Positions 40,818 to 44,993 of a stretch of 44,993 nt of DNA are shown here, piece after piece. Numbering within the stretch: the first letter of the stretch is position 1; every line of letters starts with the position of its first letter. Origin of the DNA: Acidimicrobiales bacterium. Its GTDB lineage: Bacteria > Actinomycetota > Acidimicrobiia > Acidimicrobiales > AC-9. A program made the position numbers and the translations under genes. The stretch spans positions 1-44,993 of the forward strand of contig DASXCO010000171.1 of assembly GCA_036491125.1 (NCBI GenBank), in the 5' to 3' direction. Below the pieces are notes generated by a model that ran no database searches, was not told where the DNA came from, and saw nothing but the letters and a program-made list of their open reading frames with translations.

Positions 40818-41648
40818 CTACACGGGGTCGGGGTTCATCGCTTGAAGGTTGGCGTAGGCTGCCGCCGCCGTCTGCGTCCGCGGCCCTGGGGAAGCGGGCA
40901 GCGCGGTCCCGTCGACGGCCCGAATCGCCTGCACGTTGCGAGTGGCCGAGGTGAGGAAGGCCTCCTCGGCTCGGGCGAGGGCCGCGATGGGGGCGTCACG
41001 TTCGACGACGTCGAGCCCGCAGCACTCGATGATCAAGTTCCTCGTCACCCCGCCCAGGCAGCCGGCCGACAGCGGCGGGGTCAGCAGCAGACCGTCGACA
41101 ACCAGGAAGACGTTGGTGCCGCTTCCCTCGCAGAGGTTGCCGGCCGTGTTGGCGAAGATCGCCTCCGTTGCCCCGTGTCGCCTTGCCTCGGCCAGGGCCA
41201 GCACGTTCTCGGCGTACGACGTGGTCTTGATCCCGACGAGGGCGCCTCGCTCGTTGCGCGGCCACGGGACCGTGACGACATCGGTGATCGGAGGGCGATC
41301 CGGGAGCGGGCCCAGCAGCACGGCCGTCGTCGGCGTCCCGTTCCCCCGGTCGGAGCCGAGCGGCCCTGTCCCGCTCGTGTAGACGAGCCGCATGACTGCG
41401 TCGGTGGCGCCACTGGCGGTGGTCACCTGATCGACGGCGGCGCGCAGGGCGCCGGTCTCAGGAGCCGGCAGGCCGAGGGCGACGGCCGACCGCACCAGGC
41501 GGGTGAGGTGCCGGGTGGCGGCCAGGGGACGGCCGTCGCGCACGGCGATCGTCTCGAAGACACCGTCGCCGACGGTAAGGCCGTGGTCGAAGACGCCGAC
41601 CTGGGAGTCGTCATGCTCGAGCAGCTCCCCGTTCACCCACACCTTCAT
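40818..41648 (-). CDS. Class IV PLP-dependent aminotransferase / aminodeoxychorismate lyase-like
   Basis: From ATG 41648 the protein has 276 residues of the branched-chain aminotransferase / PabC fold. MKVWVNGEL and FDHGLTVGDGVFETIAVRDG form the N-terminal domain. The PLP-binding Lys is Lys141 (VGIKTTSYAENV), and Glu174 (ATEAIFANTAGNLCEGSGTNVF) contacts the pyridine nitrogen. The C-terminal part has TPPLSAGCLGGVTRNLI. It may make 4-aminobenzoate for folate or transaminate D- or branched-chain amino acids; the sequence does not settle which. Its start overlaps the stop of the upstream hydrolase (ATGA), so the two are co-translated. Confidence 0.87.
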   Translation of the reverse strand: MKVWVNGELLEHDDSQVGVFDHGLTVGDGVFETIAVRDGRPLAATRHLTRLVRSAVALGLPAPETGALRAAVDQVTTASGATDAVMRLVYTSGTGPLGSDRGNGTPTTAVLLGPLPDRPPITDVVTVPWPRNERGALVGIKTTSYAENVLALAEARRHGATEAIFANTAGNLCEGSGTNVFLVVDGLLLTPPLSAGCLGGVTRNLIIECCGLDVVERDAPIAALARAEEAFLTSATRNVQAIRAVDGTALPASPGPRTQTAAAAYANLQAMNPDPV

Positions 41649-42556
41649 GGACCGGCGTTGGTGGAGCTCTCGTCGGTGGCCCACACGTCAGCCAGGAAAT
41701 CGGCCATCTCTTGCGTGAGGCGGTCCGGCCACAGCCGCAGCTCCAACGGGGAGCGGGCCCGCACCAGGTGACTGTCTGGTAGCTCGCGCACGAGGTTGGT
41801 CGCGTCGTTCAACGGGTGGATGAGGTCGTTCCGGTGGCCCAGCACCAAGGCTGGCACGTCGATGGTGCGCCGCTCCTCGACCGAGGGCGCAGTGGGGCCG
41901 ACGAGGATGCCGTGGAGCACGGCCGCCATCTGCCCGGGCGAGAGCGACGCCGCGTTGACGAAGCTGTTGAGCGGGGCGAAGGGCGTTCTCGGGAGGCCTC
42001 GCGCCAGCCTGCTGAGGGCAGCGGCGAAGGGTGTGGCGTAGTGCAGCGCCAGCACGAGCGGCACGAACAGCACCGCTGCCGCCGGCACGGCCCACTCGAG
42101 CGCCGGCATCTCGAGCACGAGCCCACGGACCCGTTCCGGGTTCAGCACGGCTGCCTGGAGGCTCACGTTGGCGCCGAGCGAGACGCCGCCGAGGACCGCC
42201 TGGTCGGCGCCCAGCTCGTCGAGCAGGGCGAAGACCTGATGGGCGTAGAGGTCGATGCGGTACAGCGAGGCGTGCTCGGGCTTGTCGCTCCGCCCGTGCC
42301 CGAGCAGGTCGAGGAGCACGACCTTGTTGCCCCGGCGGGCCAGCGCCTCGGCGATCCCCCGGTTGATGTCCGCGTCGAGGAGGATGCCGTGCAGGTAGAC
42401 GAGTAGGCGGTCGCCCTCGCCGTGTACCTCGTACGCCAGCTCCCGCCCCTCGAAGCGGAAGGTCCGGGTGTCGGCGGCGCGGGTGGTACGGCCGGTTGAT
42501 CGGCCCCGTATCGGGACGATGGAGTGATCGGATGGGTCGAAGGCCTCGGCCGTCAT
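41645..42556 (-). CDS. Alpha/beta hydrolase lacking the usual catalytic His
   Basis: The 303-residue protein has the alpha/beta hydrolase core: LLVYLHGILLDADINRG (oxyanion region), VVLLDLLGHGRSDKP, nucleophile Ser126 (LGGVSLGANVS) and Asp244 (LGHRNDLIHP). At the place where a GxGH motif should supply the catalytic His, the sequence reads LVRARSPLELRLWPDRL. The protein may therefore use another His or be catalytically altered. It is upstream of and overlapping the class IV aminotransferase. No signal peptide is present. The substrate is unknown. Confidence 0.83.
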   Translation of the reverse strand: MTAEAFDPSDHSIVPIRGRSTGRTTRAADTRTFRFEGRELAYEVHGEGDRLLVYLHGILLDADINRGIAEALARRGNKVVLLDLLGHGRSDKPEHASLYRIDLYAHQVFALLDELGADQAVLGGVSLGANVSLQAAVLNPERVRGLVLEMPALEWAVPAAAVLFVPLVLALHYATPFAAALSRLARGLPRTPFAPLNSFVNAASLSPGQMAAVLHGILVGPTAPSVEERRTIDVPALVLGHRNDLIHPLNDATNLVRELPDSHLVRARSPLELRLWPDRLTQEMADFLADVWATDESSTNAGP

Positions 42557-42627
42557 TCCCCCAGCCTACGGGGTTCGGCGTGAGCGACACCGGAGCGTGT
42601 CGACCGCCGCGACCGTCTTGTAGCTCG

Positions 42628-43221
42628 TCAGCGGCGGAGCTCGAGCCCCTTCCACACCGTGGCCACGGCGGTCTCGGCCCACCTCGGCGGGCGCTTCCTG
42701 CCGGCCAGATGGCGGGCGATGAATGAACCGATGAGCATCTCCATGACCAGGTCGAGGTCGGCATCGGGGCGGATGAGGCCGAGCTCCTGGGCTCGCCGCA
42801 ACAGCTCTCGACTGCGCCGCTGACGGGGGTGAATGATGCGCTGACGATGCAGCTCGGTGAACTCGGAGTCTTCCCCGTCGCCCAACAGCGACGCGATCAC
42901 GTCGAGGCCGACGTCTTCGTGGACCCTCTCGAAGTTGTCCAGGAAGTCCACCAGATCGCGCTGCGGGTCGTCGGATGCCGGCAGGAGCTCGTCGACCGGG
43001 ATCATGGCGGCCAGGGCGGCGGTGGCCAGGTCGGCCTTGTTGCGGTAGCGCCGGTAGATCGTCGTCTTGGCCACGCCCGCCCCGGCCGCGACCGCCTCGA
43101 CCGACAAATGCCGGTAGCCGCTGTGCTTCAACAACCGCAGCGTGGTCGCGAGGATCGCCTCATCGGTCTGCTCGTCCCGCGGCCGGCCGCGGGAGGCCAC
43201 CGGGCCAGCGGCGTCGACCAC
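42628..43221 (-). CDS. TetR-family transcriptional regulator
   Basis: GTG 43221 shares one base with the stop codon of the MFS gene (TAGTG) and gives 197 residues. The N-terminal DNA-binding domain reads RGRPRDEQTDEAILATTLRLL, then LSVEAVAAGAGVAKTTIYRRYRNKADLATAAL, a canonical TetR helix-turn-helix. The C-terminal ligand domain (about 75-197) has the TetR_C-like pattern with LIGSFIARHLAG. It probably represses the MFS exporter operon in which it is the second gene; a palindrome upstream of that operon is a candidate operator. Confidence 0.9.
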   Translation of the reverse strand: MVDAAGPVASRGRPRDEQTDEAILATTLRLLKHSGYRHLSVEAVAAGAGVAKTTIYRRYRNKADLATAALAAMIPVDELLPASDDPQRDLVDFLDNFERVHEDVGLDVIASLLGDGEDSEFTELHRQRIIHPRQRRSRELLRRAQELGLIRPDADLDLVMEMLIGSFIARHLAGRKRPPRWAETAVATVWKGLELRR

Positions 43222-44765
43222 TAGGACGCCCCCACCGCGGCGGCGGCATCGGGCTCGTACGACGTCACGACGAAGTCCCGCTGTCGGATCAGCACGGCCG
43301 CCAGCACGGCCCCGACGAAGGCGGTCACCGAGGCCACGATGAACAGCTCGTTGAGTCCGCTGATGAAGGCCTGGTTGGCCGCGTGGCTGACCGTTCCCCG
43401 GAACTGGGGTGGCACTGCGGAGAGGACCTGCTGGCTGCCGCCGGCGGCGACGCCCTGGGCGATCTGGCTGGTGTGGGCGGCGGCCGGGGTGCCGGCCAAC
43501 AGGTCGCCCAGCTTGCTCTGGACCTGGCTCTGGAAGAGCGCCCCCAGATAGGCGATCCCGGTGGCGAGCCCGACCTGGCGGAAGGTGTTGTTGATGCCGG
43601 ACGCCATGCCACTGCGCGCCGGCTCGACCACCCCGACGGCGGCCGAGGCCAGCGGCGGGTTGATCATCCCGATCCCGATGCCGGCCAGGATGAAGCCGGG
43701 CAGCAGCCCGGTCCACGTGGCGCCGAGCTGCCGGCCGCCCATGAGGACCAGGGCGATTCCCACCAGCGCCAGCCCTCCAGCGAGGAAGATGCGGATCGGC
43801 ACCCGGGCCGACAGCTTCCCGGCGATCGGGGCGACGACGAACGCGAGGAGGGTGACGGGAAGGTAGACGAGGCCGGCCTTGAGGGGGCTGTAGCCGAGGA
43901 CGTTCTGGAGATACAGGCTGATGTAGAGGAACATCGAGAACATCGAGGCGGCGATGAAGAAGGCCGTCGTCGAGGCGCCCACGAAGGCGGGCTTGCGGAA
44001 GAGGCTGAGATCGAGCATCGGGTGCCTTCTCCGGGCCTCGATCGTCACGAATGCCACCATGGCCACACCCGAGCCGATGAGGAAGGACAGGATCAGAGGG
44101 CTCGTCCAGCCGTCGCTGTTGCCACGGATCAGGGCATAGACCAGCAGGGCCAGCGCTCCGCTGAAGGTGACGGCTCCAGGCACGTCGACCCGACTGGGAC
44201 TTGGGTCGCGTGACTCGGTCACATAGCGCAGGGTGAACGCGACGGCCAGGACACCAATGGGGACGTTGACGAGGAATATCGACTCCCAGCCGAAGGCGTC
44301 GGTCAACACGCCCCCGAGGAGAGGACCGATCGCCACGGCGCCGCCGATCACGGCCCCGAGAATCCCGAACGCCGTCGCCCGCTCCGGTCCCCGGAAGGCC
44401 TGGGCGATCAGGGCCAGCGAGGTGGCGAACATCATGGCCCCGCCGATGCCCTGGAGGGCTCGGGACGACGTCAACATCAGCGGATTGACGGCCAGGCCGC
44501 ACAGCAGCGACGCGGTCGAGAAGACGACGAGGCCGATCGTGAAGATCCGGCGACGCCCGATGAGATCGGCCACCGATCCCGAGACCAGCAGCACCGCGGC
44601 CAGGGTGAGGGCGTAGGCGTCCACCACCCACTGGAGGTCGGAGAAGCTGGAGTGGAGCGAACGCTGAATATCGGGGAGGGCGATGTTCACGATCGTGATG
44701 TCGAGCAGCAGCATGAACGTGCCCACCGACACGGCGGTGAGCGTCATCCACTTTCGATCGACCAT
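43221..44765 (-). CDS. MFS drug exporter, DHA2/EmrB-QacA type
   Basis: From ATG 44765 (GGGAGGT four bases before it) the protein has 514 residues and about 14 membrane segments. Features are TFMLLLDITIVNIALPDIQ in helix 1, the VADLIGRRRIF loop A motif, SRALQGIGGAMMFATSLALI and GGAVAIGPLLGGVLTDAFGWESIFLVNVPIG (motif C). The long loop before the last helix (about 420-480) is typical of this subgroup. It should pump out drugs, dyes or detergents with proton exchange. GTG 44789 is an upstream alternative that lacks a ribosome binding site. It is co-transcribed with the TetR gene. Confidence 0.92.
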   Translation of the reverse strand: MVDRKWMTLTAVSVGTFMLLLDITIVNIALPDIQRSLHSSFSDLQWVVDAYALTLAAVLLVSGSVADLIGRRRIFTIGLVVFSTASLLCGLAVNPLMLTSSRALQGIGGAMMFATSLALIAQAFRGPERATAFGILGAVIGGAVAIGPLLGGVLTDAFGWESIFLVNVPIGVLAVAFTLRYVTESRDPSPSRVDVPGAVTFSGALALLVYALIRGNSDGWTSPLILSFLIGSGVAMVAFVTIEARRRHPMLDLSLFRKPAFVGASTTAFFIAASMFSMFLYISLYLQNVLGYSPLKAGLVYLPVTLLAFVVAPIAGKLSARVPIRIFLAGGLALVGIALVLMGGRQLGATWTGLLPGFILAGIGIGMINPPLASAAVGVVEPARSGMASGINNTFRQVGLATGIAYLGALFQSQVQSKLGDLLAGTPAAAHTSQIAQGVAAGGSQQVLSAVPPQFRGTVSHAANQAFISGLNELFIVASVTAFVGAVLAAVLIRQRDFVVTSYEPDAAAAVGAS

Positions 44766-44818
44766 GTGACCTCCCGGAGTGGTGTGCACCTGGCGCCCGC
44801 CCGAGCGCCGCCATCAGC

Positions 44819-44854
44819 TACGCAACGTATCGTATCCAAAGTCTGGACTGGGCA
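44819..44854 (-). promoter_or_regulatory. MFS-tetR operon promoter with candidate TetR operator
   Basis: TACGCAACGTATCGTA (44819-44834) is an imperfect palindrome (6 of 8 pairs). Read leftward it contains TACGAT, a good -10 element, and TTGCCC lies about 15 bases before that. An operator over the -10 element fits TetR repression of the MFS operon. The assignment is inferred from position. Confidence 0.45.
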
Positions 44855-44882
44855 ACATCTTTGACCAGACCGTGGCTGTGGC

Positions 44883-44895
44883 CCACGTCACGTGG
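44883..44895. promoter_or_regulatory. Perfect palindrome CCACGT-C-ACGTGG
   Basis: A 13-bp perfect inverted repeat lies between the MFS promoter and the rightward partial gene, about 35 bp before the latter's start. Its binding protein is unknown. Confidence 0.4.
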
Positions 44896-44929
44896 TGTTT
44901 TGTGGACCGAAGGCGTAGCCTCACAAACC

Positions 44930-44993
44930 GTGGGGACGGTCGCTGGGGACCCGACTTGGAAGGAGGCGCTGCACCGCGGTGTCTCGCGGCGAG
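44930..44993 (+). CDS. Start of a partial CDS cut by the right edge
   Basis: From GTG 44930 the frame stays open to the window end (21 codons, beginning MGTVAGDPTWKEALHRG). TAGCCT at 44916-44921 fits a -10 element that ends 8 bases before the GTG, so a leaderless gene is plausible. Too little sequence is present to suggest a product. Confidence 0.4.
   Translation, partial: MGTVAGDPTWKEALHRGVSRR

Noticed and set aside
43222-44814. Upstream extension of the TetR reading frame (728 codons in total)
   Set aside because: The part above GTG 43221 is antiparallel-frame noise inside the MFS gene; the TetR domain begins only after GTG 43221.

Overview
The window is high-GC, densely packed chromosomal DNA from an actinomycete-like bacterium. 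The actinobacterial assignment rests on a PhoP/PhoR-type two-component pair, a BioB followed by a BsaP-type accessory protein, an EchA12-like crotonase, an MT0933-type antitoxin-like protein, WYL regulators, a full-length Lhr helicase and many apparently leaderless GTG/ATG starts. Acidimicrobiia is a reasonable guess, but this is inference. I see no rRNA, tRNA, CRISPR array, insertion sequence or phage genes, and the left and right edges both cut a reading frame.

Layout. 1-6.8 kb: a large CDGSH/ferredoxin-like/globin fusion (cut at the left edge), an NTF2-like protein, a class III nucleotide cyclase, an SDR with a WYL regulator, a conserved small protein and a YjbR-type protein. 6.8-10.3 kb: an ABC-F ATPase with a probable leader peptide, a conserved 67-residue protein, and bioB with a 57-residue cysteine-rich partner (bsaP). 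10.3-18.8 kb: a regulatory and redox block with a UDP-sulfoquinovose-synthase-like gene, an ABC-2 permease, a PhoP/PhoR-like pair, and a five-gene operon (anchored small protein, ApbE flavin transferase, ferric-reductase-like heme protein, NuoF-like protein, CxxHxxC ferredoxin). 18.8-25.3 kb: an MFS exporter with a divergent ArsR-type regulator, an HtrA-type protease, an EchA12-like protein and an acyl-CoA synthetase. 25.3-34.2 kb: a membrane protein with zinc ribbons, an APC/KimA-like permease, a conserved hypothetical protein, Lhr and an MT0933-like protein. 34.2-45 kb: FAH-family and MBL-fold enzymes, a lipoprotein hydrolase, an ABC exporter pair, PdxH, a soluble Ser/Thr kinase, a class IV aminotransferase with an alpha/beta hydrolase, and an MFS-TetR pair.

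The strongest non-obvious signal is a shared DNA motif. Direct repeats of TCNCAG-like hexamers spaced exactly 11 bp apart occur upstream of the sulfoquinovose-synthase-like gene, the ABC-2 permease, the phoP-like regulator itself, the flavin redox operon and the HtrA protease. This spacing and sequence match the known mycobacterial PhoP box (TCACAGC-N4-TCACAGC), and the regulator encoded here closely resembles PhoP. I infer a local PhoP regulon that joins sulfolipid head-group synthesis, envelope proteolysis, transport and a membrane electron-transfer module. The redox module would carry electrons from NAD(P)H through the NuoF-like protein and ferredoxin to a two-heme membrane protein and an ApbE-flavinylated acceptor outside the membrane, but no classical FMN-binding acceptor domain is encoded in it.
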